Positions 15,652 through 22,864 are shown, counted from the first letter of the stretch. The stretch: DNA of 24,886 bases from Bacteroidales bacterium (GCA_007128045.1 SKYG01000031.1:1-24886), one strand, 5' to 3'. Numbers and translations: made by a program. Notes: generated by a model not told the origin, from the letters alone.

Positions 15652-17202
15652 TCACGCGTTGTTTTTTGTTTCCTCCAGCAGCTTTTTACCCCTGGCAATC
15701 ACATCCTCGATGGGTCCGGCAAGGTTGAATGCGGTTTCAGGATAGGCATCCATCTCGCCACTAAGGATCATGGAAAAGCCTTTGATGGTTTCCGACAGGG
15801 GCACAAACACCCCTTTCAGGCCGGTGTACTGTTCTGCCACAAAGAATGGCTGGCTCAGGAAGCGTTGTACCTTCCTGGCCCTTCTTACCACGAGCTGGTC
15901 TTCCTCCGACAGCTCCTCCATCCCAAGAATGGCAATGATATCCTGCAGCTCTTTATAGCGTTGAAGGATCATCTTCACCTCTCTGGCAGTCTTGTAATGC
16001 TCCTCTCCCACCACTTCTGGTGCCATAAGCCTTGAGGTGGAGTCGAGTGGGTCAACGGCAGGATAGATGCCCAGCTCGAATATCTTTCTGCTGAGCACGG
16101 TCGTGGCATCCAGGTGGGAGAAGGTGGTTGCCGGGGCCGGGTCGGTGAGGTCATCGGCAGGCACATATACGGCCTGTACGGAGGTGATAGAGCCCCTCTT
16201 GGTAGAGGTGATCCGCTCCTGCATCAGGCCCATCTCTGTGGCCAGCGTAGGCTGATAGCCTACTGCTGAAGGCATGCGGCCCAGCAGCGCCGACACCTCT
16301 GAGCCAGCCTGAGTGAAACGGAAAATATTATCCATAAAAAACAATATGTCGGAACCCGAGTCCTGGTCTTCCCCGTCGCGAAAATATTCTGCCACGGCCA
16401 GTCCCGACAAGGCCACCCGCGCACGTGCCCCGGGAGGCTCATTCATCTGTCCGAAAACGAGGGTAGCCTGCGACTGTGCCAGCTCGTTATAGTCTACCTT
16501 CGACAAATCCCAGTTGCCGGCCTTCATAGACTCCTTAAAGGCATCACCGTAGCGTATCACCCCCGAGTCGATCATCTCTCGCAACAGGTCGTTACCCTCA
16601 CGGGTACGCTCACCAACACCGGCAAACACGCTCATGCCCTTATAACCCTTGGCGATGTTGTTGATCAGCTCCATGATGATAACCGTCTTGCCAACACCAG
16701 CACCCCCAAAAAGACCTATTTTTCCGCCTTTGGGATAGGGCGTCAGCAAGTCGATCACCTTAATGCCTGTAAGCAACACCTCCGACTCTGGCCTCAGCTC
16801 ATCATATTTGGGTGGGTCACGGTGAATGTTATAACGCTTGGTGGTCTTCACCTCGCCAAGCCCATCGATAGGGTCGCCGATCACGTTGAACAGGCGGCCA
16901 CGTATCTGCTGACCTCCAGGCATGGATATTGGTCCGCCGGTGCAAAGCACCTCCATGCCGCGGGCCAGACCATCGGTGGCATCCATCGAGATGGTACGTA
17001 CCGTATCTTCTCCCAGGTGCTGCTGCACCTCCAGCACAACGCGATGGCCCAGCTCATTGCGAACCTCCAGCGCTTCATAAATCAACGGCAGGGCATTGGT
17101 GTCTTCAAACATTACATCCACCACCGGCCCGATAACCTGGGCGATCTTTCCTTTGTTGGCCTTATCGGCCTGGTTGCTTTCTGTGGTTATTTTGGTGTTC
17201 AT
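15652..17202 (-). CDS. atpD: ATP synthase F1 beta subunit
   Basis: This 516-residue protein is the catalytic subunit of F1-ATPase. It shows KIAQVIGPVVDVMFED at the start of the crown domain, the Walker A motif GGAGVGKT (166-173), the catalytic glutamate in GVGERTREGND (Glu198), the Walker B region DILFFMDNIFRFTQAG and the DELSEED-loop equivalent MEELSEEDQLVVRRARK near the C-terminus. A charged 18-residue N-terminal extension precedes the core. The rest of the complex (atpB, E, F, H, A, G) is not nearby; a separate atpD-atpC pair is usual in this phylum. Upstream on its strand lies a heptamer array that begins 8 bases before the start codon; no convincing promoter was found. Confidence 0.98.
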   Translation of the reverse strand: MNTKITTESNQADKANKGKIAQVIGPVVDVMFEDTNALPLIYEALEVRNELGHRVVLEVQQHLGEDTVRTISMDATDGLARGMEVLCTGGPISMPGGQQIRGRLFNVIGDPIDGLGEVKTTKRYNIHRDPPKYDELRPESEVLLTGIKVIDLLTPYPKGGKIGLFGGAGVGKTVIIMELINNIAKGYKGMSVFAGVGERTREGNDLLREMIDSGVIRYGDAFKESMKAGNWDLSKVDYNELAQSQATLVFGQMNEPPGARARVALSGLAVAEYFRDGEDQDSGSDILFFMDNIFRFTQAGSEVSALLGRMPSAVGYQPTLATEMGLMQERITSTKRGSITSVQAVYVPADDLTDPAPATTFSHLDATTVLSRKIFELGIYPAVDPLDSTSRLMAPEVVGEEHYKTAREVKMILQRYKELQDIIAILGMEELSEEDQLVVRRARKVQRFLSQPFFVAEQYTGLKGVFVPLSETIKGFSMILSGEMDAYPETAFNLAGPIEDVIARGKKLLEETKNNA

Positions 17203-17209
17203 GGGTTAG

Positions 17210-17250
17210 GAATTGTGAATGGTGAATGGTGAATTGTGAATTGTGAATTC
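17210..17250. repeat. Heptamer tandem array, unit GAATKGT
   Basis: Five units GAATTGT, GAATGGT, GAATGGT, GAATTGT, GAATTGT and a partial sixth keep an exact 7-base period just upstream of atpD. Confidence 0.95.
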
Positions 17251-17276
17251 ATATTTCTTTATTTCTGAGTTACGCT

Positions 17277-17308
17277 GTAGGGACAGGGCTTGACCTGTCC
17301 GCAAGGGC
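17277..17308. repeat. Dispersed hairpin element (copy 2)
   Basis: GTAGGGACAGGGCTTGACC begins the element; stems GGACAGG/CCTGTCC enclose a loop of 6 bases. It is inverted relative to copy 3, about 230 bases away. Confidence 0.9.
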
Positions 17309-17537
17309 GCAACCTGTAAATCCCGGCAATCCCGGCAACCTCAGTCTGTAGGGGGTCTCTCACTTCGTTACCAATGACAAGTCTCTTGTAATGCACTGAT
17401 ATACAAACTAATCATACTTTTGCATTATGGCCTTAATTTGCTGATTTATCATTCGTTTTGTCATTACGCATTGTGGCCCGGGGCCCAGGGCTTTCCATTC
17501 GAGATGATAGGGTGAGATGTAACCTTGTAACTCTCAA

Positions 17538-17561
17538 GGACAGGTCAAGCCCTGTCCCTAC
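17538..17561. repeat. Dispersed hairpin element (copy 3, inverted)
   Basis: GGACAGGTCAAGCCCTGTCC followed by CTAC is the exact reverse complement of the core of copy 2. Confidence 0.9.
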
Positions 17562-17582
17562 AGGTTCACCGTCTCTTCTCTC

Positions 17583-17604
17583 AGGCCGGTCAAGCCCGGC
17601 CTAT
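17583..17604. repeat. GC-variant of the hairpin element
   Basis: AGGCCGGTCAAGCCCGGCCT followed by ATAC keeps the loop GTCAAGC-like centre of copy 3 but has the stem changed to GGCCGG/CCGGCC. Both stem sides changed together, which points to selection or origin as a folded structure. Confidence 0.75.
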
Positions 17605-17629
17605 ACGAGAGGGTGCTGCTATGTGTCAA

Positions 17630-17685
17630 TTTAACTCCTCAACCCCTCAACTCCTAAACTCCTAAACCCCTCAACTTATAAACTC
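17630..17685. repeat. Octamer tandem array, unit CTMAACYC
   Basis: Seven 8-base units such as CTCAACCC, CTCAACTC, CTAAACTC and CTAAACCC follow one another without a break in period. Confidence 0.9.
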
Positions 17686-17763
17686 CCCCCACAAAGGTAT
17701 ATTGTTTTTTCGTAGGATAGAATTTCTTTATATCTTTATCCCACAACAATTTTATCACTGACG

Positions 17764-18297
17764 ATGCATAGTATGAGCAGGATACATTCCGGAAAGCGTG
17801 CTAAACTGCCTGCCGATGTTGCTGATATGGTCATCAGGGGCGATACCGCCGGTGCCATAGGCAGGCTGGAAAGGGCGTATAGGCTGACAGGCAAGGTTGT
17901 GGAAGGCAATAAGATAGGCCGCACGCTGGGTTATCCGACGGCAAACCTGGAGCAGCAACAGTCTGCCATCCTTCCCGGGCAGGGTGTCTATACTGCCTTT
18001 GTGTATCTCCACGGAAACTGGTACCAAAGCATGGTCAATGTGGGGATCAGGCCAACGCTGAACCTGCACCACGTAACCATCGAAGCACACCTGTTCAACT
18101 TTAAGGGAGACATTTACGGGGAAACCATCTCCATACATTTCCTGGAGAAGATACGGAATGAAATGCGGTTTAACTCGCTCTCGGAGCTGAAGGCACAGCT
18201 ACATACCGACAAAGAACATGCACAAAGGGCCATTGCAGCCCTATATCCCCGACTGGAACTGACAAGCAATGGGTCATGCCTGCTTAAAACACCATAG
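17764..18297 (+). CDS. ribF: Riboflavin kinase domain protein (RibF lacking the FAD synthetase half)
   Basis: This 177-residue protein is a riboflavin kinase, making FMN from riboflavin and ATP. It shows LTGKVVEGNKIGRTLGYPTA with the PTAN motif (58-61) that binds Mg-ATP, GVYTAFVYLHGNWYQSMVNVG, GIRPTL, and IEAHLFNFKGDIYG with the probable catalytic Glu107. Bacterial RibF is normally about 310 residues with an N-terminal FMN adenylyltransferase domain; here only the end of its linker remains (residues about 9-40, resembling the SSTKIRxxLxxG region). The start at 17764 is the first in-frame ATG after the repeat island; upstream sequence shows no adenylyltransferase remnant. FAD synthesis must come from another gene, perhaps a full-length paralogue. 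It is convergent with frr and seems to be a single-gene unit. Confidence 0.88.
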   Translation: MHSMSRIHSGKRAKLPADVADMVIRGDTAGAIGRLERAYRLTGKVVEGNKIGRTLGYPTANLEQQQSAILPGQGVYTAFVYLHGNWYQSMVNVGIRPTLNLHHVTIEAHLFNFKGDIYGETISIHFLEKIRNEMRFNSLSELKAQLHTDKEHAQRAIAALYPRLELTSNGSCLLKTP

Positions 18298-18426
18298 ACT
18301 CCTCAAGGCGTACCATCTATATCGGAAGTTGCACAACGACAGCCCGGGATAGCACAATATATCTATTGTTCCCTGCGCAGCATCATTCTGGATGTCACAG
18401 GCAAAGCCACCTCCTTTGGTCATTTG
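18298..18426. other. Convergent gap between riboflavin kinase gene and frr
   Basis: A small imperfect stem ACAATA/TATTGT lies near 18354-18369 without a T run. No clear terminator or gene is seen in these 129 bases. Confidence 0.5.
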
Positions 18427-18990
18427 TCAGATCGTCATGATATCCGCTTCCTTGATCTCAAGCAGCTTGTCGACCTGGCCAATGTATTTATTGGTGAGTT
18501 CCTGAATATCCGACTCAAACTTCTTCACCAGGTCTTCCGGCAAGCCTTCTTTCTCAAGCTTTTTCGCACCATCGATACCCTCACGCCGTACATTGCGAAT
18601 GCTTACCTTGGTATTTTCTGCCTCTGCCTTGGCCTTCTTTACCAGGTCACGACGACGTTCTTCGGTGAGTGGTGGCACGATGATACGGATCAGCGTACCG
18701 TCGTTCTGCGGATTAAACCCCAGGTTGGCAGCCATGATGGCCTTCTCTATCGGGGCCAGCATGTTTTTCTCCCACGGCTGTATCACGATAGACCGCGGAT
18801 CGGGAGTGTTGATGTTTGAAACCTGCGATAGCCTGGTCAGCGTCCCATAATACTCTACATTCACACTGTCGAGCATCTGTGGGTTGGCCTTGCCGGCACG
18901 CAACTTCCCCAGCTCACGCTCCAGGTGACCGATGGCGTTGCCCATCTTTTCTTCTGCCTCTTCATAGACAAAATCTAATTCTTCGCTCAT
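18427..18990 (-). CDS. frr: Ribosome recycling factor
   Basis: This 187-residue protein splits post-termination ribosomes together with EF-G. It has the family core LRAGKANPQMLDSVNVEYYG, the domain II part GTLTRLSQVSNINTPDPRSIVIQPWEKNML, and the long third helix with GTLIRIIVPPLTEERRRDLVKKAKAEAENTKVSIRNVRR. The ATG at 18990 (MSEELDF) is chosen over one nine codons upstream because it matches the usual RRF length. A -7 box lies 25 bases upstream. In many bacteria frr follows pyrH on the same strand; here pyrH points the other way, so frr must have its own promoter. Confidence 0.97.
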   Translation of the reverse strand: MSEELDFVYEEAEEKMGNAIGHLERELGKLRAGKANPQMLDSVNVEYYGTLTRLSQVSNINTPDPRSIVIQPWEKNMLAPIEKAIMAANLGFNPQNDGTLIRIIVPPLTEERRRDLVKKAKAEAENTKVSIRNVRREGIDGAKKLEKEGLPEDLVKKFESDIQELTNKYIGQVDKLLEIKEADIMTI

Positions 18991-19014
18991 CTTGTTATTA
19001 CATTGGTTTGGCAG

Positions 19015-19022
19015 CAAATATA
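19015..19022 (-). promoter_or_regulatory. Putative -7 element for frr
   Basis: TATATTTG on the minus strand fits TAnnTTTG and ends 24 bases before the frr start codon. The place of the -33 box is taken by the TTGAATTG octamer array; no TTG is found at the right distance. Confidence 0.5.
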
Positions 19023-19240
19023 GGAAAAAGGGTTGAATTGTTGAATTGTTGAGTCGTTGAATTGTTGAAAAAAATGTTGATCTGTTGATCTGTTGATTTG
19101 TTGATTTGAAAAAAATACAGCAATGTTTACTGAAAAACTTGTAATTTGGTAGTCAAATAATAACAATTAGTCTCCACGATACCCTCCTGAGAATCGAATA
19201 GATTGTATGGGGGTGGCCCGGGGTGCAAATAAAGAAAACT
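19023..19240. other. Divergent frr-pyrH intergenic region
   Basis: The left half is filled by two octamer arrays. The right half (19110-19240) has AT-rich sequence and a short GC patch GGGGGTGGCCCGGGG; no clear promoter for pyrH was recognised. Confidence 0.6.
19033..19108. repeat. Two octamer arrays, units TTGAATTG and TTGATYTG
   Basis: Units TTGAATTG, TTGAATTG, TTGAGTCG, TTGAATTG (19033-19064) are followed after a poly-A break by TTGATCTG twice and TTGATTTG twice (19077-19108). These are the inverse-strand relatives of the AAATCAAC family. Confidence 0.93.
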
Positions 19241-19969
19241 ATGGGAACATATAAAAGGGTGCTGTTGAAGCTTAGCGGGGAGTCGCTGGCCGGCACCAGC
19301 AAGCTTGGCATCGAATCGGCATCACTGGAGTCTTATGCCAAAGAGATACAGTCGGTCGTAGAAAAAGGCATTCAAACAGCCATCGTATTGGGTGGTGGCA
19401 ATATTTTTCGTGGGATACAAGGGAGTAAGACCGGCATCGACCGTGTTCAGGGCGACTATATGGGCATGCTGGCCACCATCATCAACAGCATGGCGCTGCA
19501 GTCGGCACTGGCCAACCTGGGCATTCCAGCCACGGTGCTCTCCGGCATTCCTATAGACACCCTCTGCGCGAAGATGAACCGAAGAGCGGCCATACAACTG
19601 CTGGAAGAAGGACAGGTGGTCATCATCGCCGGAGGCACAGGCAACCCATTCTTTACCACCGACTCATCGGCAGCGCTGCGCGCAGCAGAGATCAAAGCCG
19701 ATGCCATACTGAAAGGCACCCGCGTCGACGGCGTCTATTCGGCCGATCCGGAAAAAGACCCCGGCGCCGTAAAATATGATCGCCTGAGCTTTGAAGAAGC
19801 CTACGAAAAAAACCTGAAGGTGATGGACCTCACCGCCTTTACCATCTGCCGCGAAAACAACATCCCCGTGATCGTCTTTGATGTCAACGAACCGGGGATA
19901 CTATATGATTTGCTGGTTAATGGTAAGCCACACGGTACAATCGTCAGTAACCGTAGGGACAGGGCTTGA
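19241..19969 (+). CDS. pyrH: UMP kinase
   Basis: This 242-residue protein phosphorylates UMP to UDP, the entry to UTP and CTP. It has the amino-acid-kinase fold: KLSGESLAG (10-18), VLGGGNIFRG (49-58), DYMGMLATIINSMAL, the IIAGGTGNPFFTTDSSAALRAAE stretch (128-150) and KGTRVDGVYSADPEKDP (158-174). The ATG at 19241 is chosen over an upstream GTG because it gives the canonical MGTYKRVLLKLSGE start. The protein ends HGTIVSNRRDRA, in which the last five residues and the stop lie in a GTAGGGACAG hairpin element. It lies exactly between tsf and frr as in the classical rpsB-tsf-pyrH-frr order, but on the opposite strand. Confidence 0.97.
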   Translation: MGTYKRVLLKLSGESLAGTSKLGIESASLESYAKEIQSVVEKGIQTAIVLGGGNIFRGIQGSKTGIDRVQGDYMGMLATIINSMALQSALANLGIPATVLSGIPIDTLCAKMNRRAAIQLLEEGQVVIIAGGTGNPFFTTDSSAALRAAEIKADAILKGTRVDGVYSADPEKDPGAVKYDRLSFEEAYEKNLKVMDLTAFTICRENNIPVIVFDVNEPGILYDLLVNGKPHGTIVSNRRDRA

Positions 19970-19975
19970 CCTGTC
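19953..19975. repeat. Dispersed hairpin element (copy 4), overlapping the pyrH stop
   Basis: GTAGGGACAGGGCTTGACC followed by TGTC. The TGA inside GGCTTGACC is the pyrH stop codon. Confidence 0.9.
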
Positions 19976-19996
19976 AGGAAATGGTCACAAAAAGTA

Positions 19997-20018
19997 GAGA
20001 CAAGGCATGCCTTGTCTC
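19997..20018 (-). terminator. Perfect 22-bp palindrome (copy 2), possible terminator of the rplM-tsf operon
   Basis: The sequence is identical to 14638-14659. Read on the minus strand, downstream of tsf, it is an 11-bp perfect stem followed by TACTTTTTG, which is suitable for an intrinsic terminator; on the plus strand, behind pyrH, no T run follows. With no loop bases outside the stem it would fold with a few central bases unpaired. Confidence 0.5.
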
Positions 20019-20030
20019 AATAGGTCATAG

Positions 20031-20060
20031 ATCTGCGGAAATCTGCGAAATCTGCGGGAA
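20031..20060. repeat. Short tandem repeat, unit about ATCTGCGRAA
   Basis: Three units ATCTGCGGAA, ATCTGCGAA and ATCTGCGGGAA lie between pyrH and tsf. Confidence 0.8.
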
Positions 20061-20079
20061 CCAAAAAATATATGGTGGA

Positions 20080-20910
20080 TTACGACAGGGCCAACCGTTT
20101 GAATGCTGTAACGGTCAGGTCTTTATCCAGTGCCTTCAGGGTTTGTCCGACGGTTTTCTTGTTGTCGATGATTGAATCCTGGTTAATCAAGGTGTTTTCT
20201 TTGAAGAACTTATTGAGTTTGCCGAGGGCGATTTTTTCGAGCAGCTCTTCGGCTTTGCCTTCCTGGCGCGCCTGGTCTTTCCCGATCTCTATCTCTTTTT
20301 CAATAATTTCCTGGCTTACGTCATCCTTGTCGATGGCTACAGGAGCCATGGCAGCAATCTGCATCACCACATTCTTACCAGCTTGCTCAACTCCTTCAAC
20401 AACTTTGTTAAAGGCAGCAATGGAGGTGATGCGGTTACCTGGATGGATATAGGCAAAAGCAGCTGCACCTTCTACCACCTCGTATACAGACAAGTCAAGC
20501 TTTTCACCAGTCTTGCCGATCATGTCGGTAACATTTTCTTCCACGGTACGGCCATTCATGTCGCATGCTTTCAGGGCATCAAGGTCTGCACAGTTTTTCT
20601 CTGCAGCCAGGTTAAGAATCGACCATGCAAAGTCGACCATCTCCTGGTTCTTGGCAACAAAATCTGTTTCACAGTTAAGCACCAAGGCATAGGCCTTTGT
20701 GCCATCATCACTTACTTTACCAATCACGACACCTTCATTGGCATCTCTTCCAGCACGGCTGCTTGCCAGTTTTTGTCCCTTCTTACGAAGAATATCGATG
20801 GCCTTGTCAAAGTCACCTTCCGACTCTACCAATGCCTTTTTACAATCCATCATGCCAGCACCTGTCTGCTGACGAAGCTTGTTCACTTCTGCTGCGGTTA
20901 TCTGTACCAT
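20080..20910 (-). CDS. tsf: Elongation factor Ts
   Basis: This 276-residue protein recycles EF-Tu from the GDP to the GTP form. The N-terminal UBA-like domain (ITAAEVNKLRQQTGAGMMDCKKAL) and the EF-Tu contact motif TDFVAKN (82-88) are intact; the core and the C-terminal module follow at usual length. It is the last gene of the rplM-rpsI-rpsB-tsf run but is separated from rpsB by 163 bases of repeats, longer than the other gaps in the run. A likely terminator palindrome follows. Confidence 0.98.
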   Translation of the reverse strand: MVQITAAEVNKLRQQTGAGMMDCKKALVESEGDFDKAIDILRKKGQKLASSRAGRDANEGVVIGKVSDDGTKAYALVLNCETDFVAKNQEMVDFAWSILNLAAEKNCADLDALKACDMNGRTVEENVTDMIGKTGEKLDLSVYEVVEGAAAFAYIHPGNRITSIAAFNKVVEGVEQAGKNVVMQIAAMAPVAIDKDDVSQEIIEKEIEIGKDQARQEGKAEELLEKIALGKLNKFFKENTLINQDSIIDNKKTVGQTLKALDKDLTVTAFKRLALS

Positions 20911-20915
20911 ATGTT

Positions 20916-20943
20916 GGTTGAAGGTTTAAGGTTTAAAGTTTAA
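20916..20943. repeat. Heptamer tandem array, unit GGTTTAA
   Basis: Units GGTTGAA, GGTTTAA, GGTTTAA and AGTTTAA begin 5 bases upstream of the tsf start codon (read leftward). Confidence 0.88.
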
Positions 20944-20984
20944 GGGCCTGTCTCGAGTGAAACGAGAGATCTCCCTGAAGTTAT

Positions 20985-21064
20985 GAGTTGCGGGTTGTGA
21001 GTTGCGAGTTGCGAGTTGTGGGTTATTTTCTCAATTCTCAATTCTCAATTCTCAATTCACAATT
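20985..21064. repeat. Two adjoining heptamer arrays, units GAGTTGY and CTCAATT
   Basis: GAGTTGC, GGGTTGT, GAGTTGC, GAGTTGC, GAGTTGT, GGGTTAT (20985-21026) are followed after 3 bases by CTCAATT four times and CACAATT (21030-21064). The second family is the complement type of the first, so the two could pair partly. Confidence 0.93.
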
Positions 21065-21073
21065 CAAAAGTGT

Positions 21074-21988
21074 TTATTTCCTTGGGCGTTTCCCGGGTGT
21101 TCTTTTGGCGCCTATGCCTTTAGGGGCTCTGGTTTTGGCGTCATCATCTTCTTCTTTGGATTTTTTTGATGCCTTGGCCTTGACCTTTTCGTCATCATCG
21201 TCTTCTTCGTCAATGCCTTCCAAAGACAGTGCTTTCCTGCGTGCTTCTGCTTCTTCCAACTCCCTTTCTTCTTCTTCTTCGAGGGCTTTGTCTTTCTCCA
21301 GCTTGCGTTCTGCCAGCCCTTCCTGGATGGCTTCGATCATCAGCTTCACAATGATATGTATCGACTTGGAAGCGTCATCGTTGGCAGGAATGGGATAGTC
21401 TACCTCGTTGGGATTGGCGTTGGTGTCGACGATGGCAAAGGTTGGAATGTTCAGCTTCCTGGCTTCAGCAACGGCGATATGCTCTTTACAAATGTCGACG
21501 ATAAAAATGGCCGCAGGCAGTCTGTTAAGGTCTGCAATGCTTCCCAGCTGTTTTTCCAGCTTGGCACGTTCACGCAACACCTGCAGGCGTTCACGTTTCG
21601 ACATGTTGTCGAAGGTACCATCGGTTTCCATCTTGTCGATGGCGCTCATTTTCTTAACAGCTTTACGGATGGTTGCGAAGTTGGTAAGCATACCACCGGG
21701 CCAGCGTTCTGTAACATAAGGCATGTTTACCTGCTCTACAAGCTGCGAAACGGTATCTTTAGCCTGCTTCTTGGTAGCTACAAACAATATCTTCTTGCCC
21801 GACTTGGCAATCTGCTTCATGGCAGCAGCAGCTTCATCAATCTTGGCAATGGTTTTGTTCAGGTCGATAATATGTATGCCATTGCGCTCCATAAAAATGT
21901 AGGGCGCCATGTTCGGGTTCCACTTTCTTTTCAGGTGACCAAAATGTACACCAGAGTCTAACAGATCATTATAATTGGTTCTTGCCAT
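21074..21988 (-). CDS. rpsB: Ribosomal protein S2 with a long charged C-terminal extension
   Basis: The S2 core covers about residues 1-225: DLLDSGVHFGHLKRKWNPNM, IHIIDLNKT, LFVATKKQAKDTV, YVTERWPGGMLTNF and IPTFAIVDTNANPNEVDYPIPANDDA. After ELLER-like QEGLAERKLEKDKA, residues 226-304 form a low-complexity tail: an acidic stretch (EEEEERELEEAEA, EEDDDDE) followed by Lys/Arg-rich ends (KRTPGKRPRK). Usual S2 proteins are 230-260 residues, so about 45-75 residues are extra. Such tails occur in some Bacteroidota. The gene is 31 bases downstream of rpsI, co-directional. Confidence 0.97.
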   Translation of the reverse strand: MARTNYNDLLDSGVHFGHLKRKWNPNMAPYIFMERNGIHIIDLNKTIAKIDEAAAAMKQIAKSGKKILFVATKKQAKDTVSQLVEQVNMPYVTERWPGGMLTNFATIRKAVKKMSAIDKMETDGTFDNMSKRERLQVLRERAKLEKQLGSIADLNRLPAAIFIVDICKEHIAVAEARKLNIPTFAIVDTNANPNEVDYPIPANDDASKSIHIIVKLMIEAIQEGLAERKLEKDKALEEEEERELEEAEARRKALSLEGIDEEDDDDEKVKAKASKKSKEEDDDAKTRAPKGIGAKRTPGKRPRK

Positions 21989-22019
21989 GTTGTGTGATAA
22001 AATGTTCGGATAAAAAAGA

Positions 22020-22406
22020 TTAACGTTTGCTGAATTGGAAGCGTTTTCTGGCCTTCTTCTGACCTGGCTTCTTGCGTTCCACCATCCTGGGGTCTCTTCT
22101 CATCAGGCCCTTTTCCTTCAGTGCAGGGCGCCATTCGGCATTGATCTCTACCAATGCCTTGGAAATGGCAAGACGCAAGGCCTGCGCCTGACCGGTTATG
22201 CCACCACCATCAAGGTTAACAGCTACATCATACTTGCCTTCGTTGCCAGTCAGTATAAACGGCTGAACAACGATATATTGCAAAATACCTGTACCAAAAT
22301 AGTCTTTATAATCCCGTTTGTTAACAGTAATGGTACCATTGCCCGGCTTTAAATACACCCTGGCAACAGCGGTTTTTCTTCTTCCTGAGGTGTTGATTAC
22401 TTCCAT
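22020..22406 (-). CDS. rpsI: Ribosomal protein S9
   Basis: At 128 residues, this has the usual S9 length and marks: NTSGRRKTAVARVYLKPGNG, GGGITGQAQALRLAISKAL, and the basic C-terminal tail KKPGQKKARKRFQFSKR whose end reaches the P-site tRNA. It follows rplM after 2 bases, so translation is probably coupled. Confidence 0.98.
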   Translation of the reverse strand: MEVINTSGRRKTAVARVYLKPGNGTITVNKRDYKDYFGTGILQYIVVQPFILTGNEGKYDVAVNLDGGGITGQAQALRLAISKALVEINAEWRPALKEKGLMRRDPRMVERKKPGQKKARKRFQFSKR

Positions 22407-22408
22407 GC

Positions 22409-22864
22409 TTATTTTATTGTGTTGAGGTTGATGACTTTAGGCTGTTGTGCCTGATGTGGGTGCTCACTGCCAGCATATACATGCAAATTACGGAACAACT
22501 CACTGCCGAGCTTGTTCTTGGGAAGCATGCCCCTGACGGCATTCTCTACCATGAAGAAAGGCTTTTTTGCCATCGCCTGACGGGCTGTGGTATGACGCTG
22601 ACCACCAGGGTAGCCCGTGTGACGAACATACTGCTTCTGATCCCATTTGTTGCCGGTAAGACGAATCTTATCTGCATTGATGATCACCACATTGTCACCA
22701 CAATCAACATGCGGCGTGTAGTTGGTCTTGTATTTGCCCCGTAACATCATAGCTACCTTGGTAGCTAACCTCCCTAAAATCTCATTCTCCGCATCTACAA
22801 GTAACCACTCCTTGGTTACTGTCTCACTATTGGCAGATATTGTCTTGTAACTTAACGTATTCAT
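22409..22864 (-). CDS. rplM: Ribosomal protein L13
   Basis: This 151-residue protein is an early assembly protein of the large subunit. It shows WLLVDAENEILGRLATKVAMMLRGK, TPHVDCGDNVVIINADKIRLTG, the KWDQKQYVRHTGYPGG stretch and AVRGMLPKNKLGSELFRNLHVY. It is the first gene of the rplM-rpsI-rpsB-tsf run and has a well-formed promoter and a leader with a hairpin. L13 represses its own operon in E. coli, so the leader may bind the product, but this is inference. Confidence 0.98.
   Translation of the reverse strand: MNTLSYKTISANSETVTKEWLLVDAENEILGRLATKVAMMLRGKYKTNYTPHVDCGDNVVIINADKIRLTGNKWDQKQYVRHTGYPGGQRHTTARQAMAKKPFFMVENAVRGMLPKNKLGSELFRNLHVYAGSEHPHQAQQPKVINLNTIK

Larger units (their letters stand above)
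17203..17763. other. Repeat island between atpD and the riboflavin kinase gene
   Basis: This 561-bp gap has no gene. In order it holds a GAATTGT heptamer array (17210-17250), a GTAGGGACAG hairpin element (17277-17308), a partial relative of the hairpin seen at 1-233 (GGTCTCTCACTTCGTTACC near 17354), a stretch without features (about 17400-17530), an inverted hairpin copy (17538-17561), a GC-variant hairpin with stems GGCCGG/CCGGCC (17583-17604), an octamer array (17630-17685) and a possible -7 box TATCTTTA (17731-17738). Confidence 0.8.
20911..21073. other. rpsB-tsf spacer filled with heptamer arrays
   Basis: This spacer within the ribosomal operon holds three heptamer arrays: GGTTTAA (20916-20943), GAGTTGY (20985-21026) and CTCAATT (21030-21064). 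A small hairpin TCTCG/CGAGA lies at 20951-20967 and resembles the element at 1-233. No gene is seen. Confidence 0.9.

Noticed and set aside
17412..17421. Promoter in the repeat island (TACTTTTG, plus strand)
   Set aside because: The -33 TTG is 26 bases away rather than about 20, and no gene starts for more than 300 bases.
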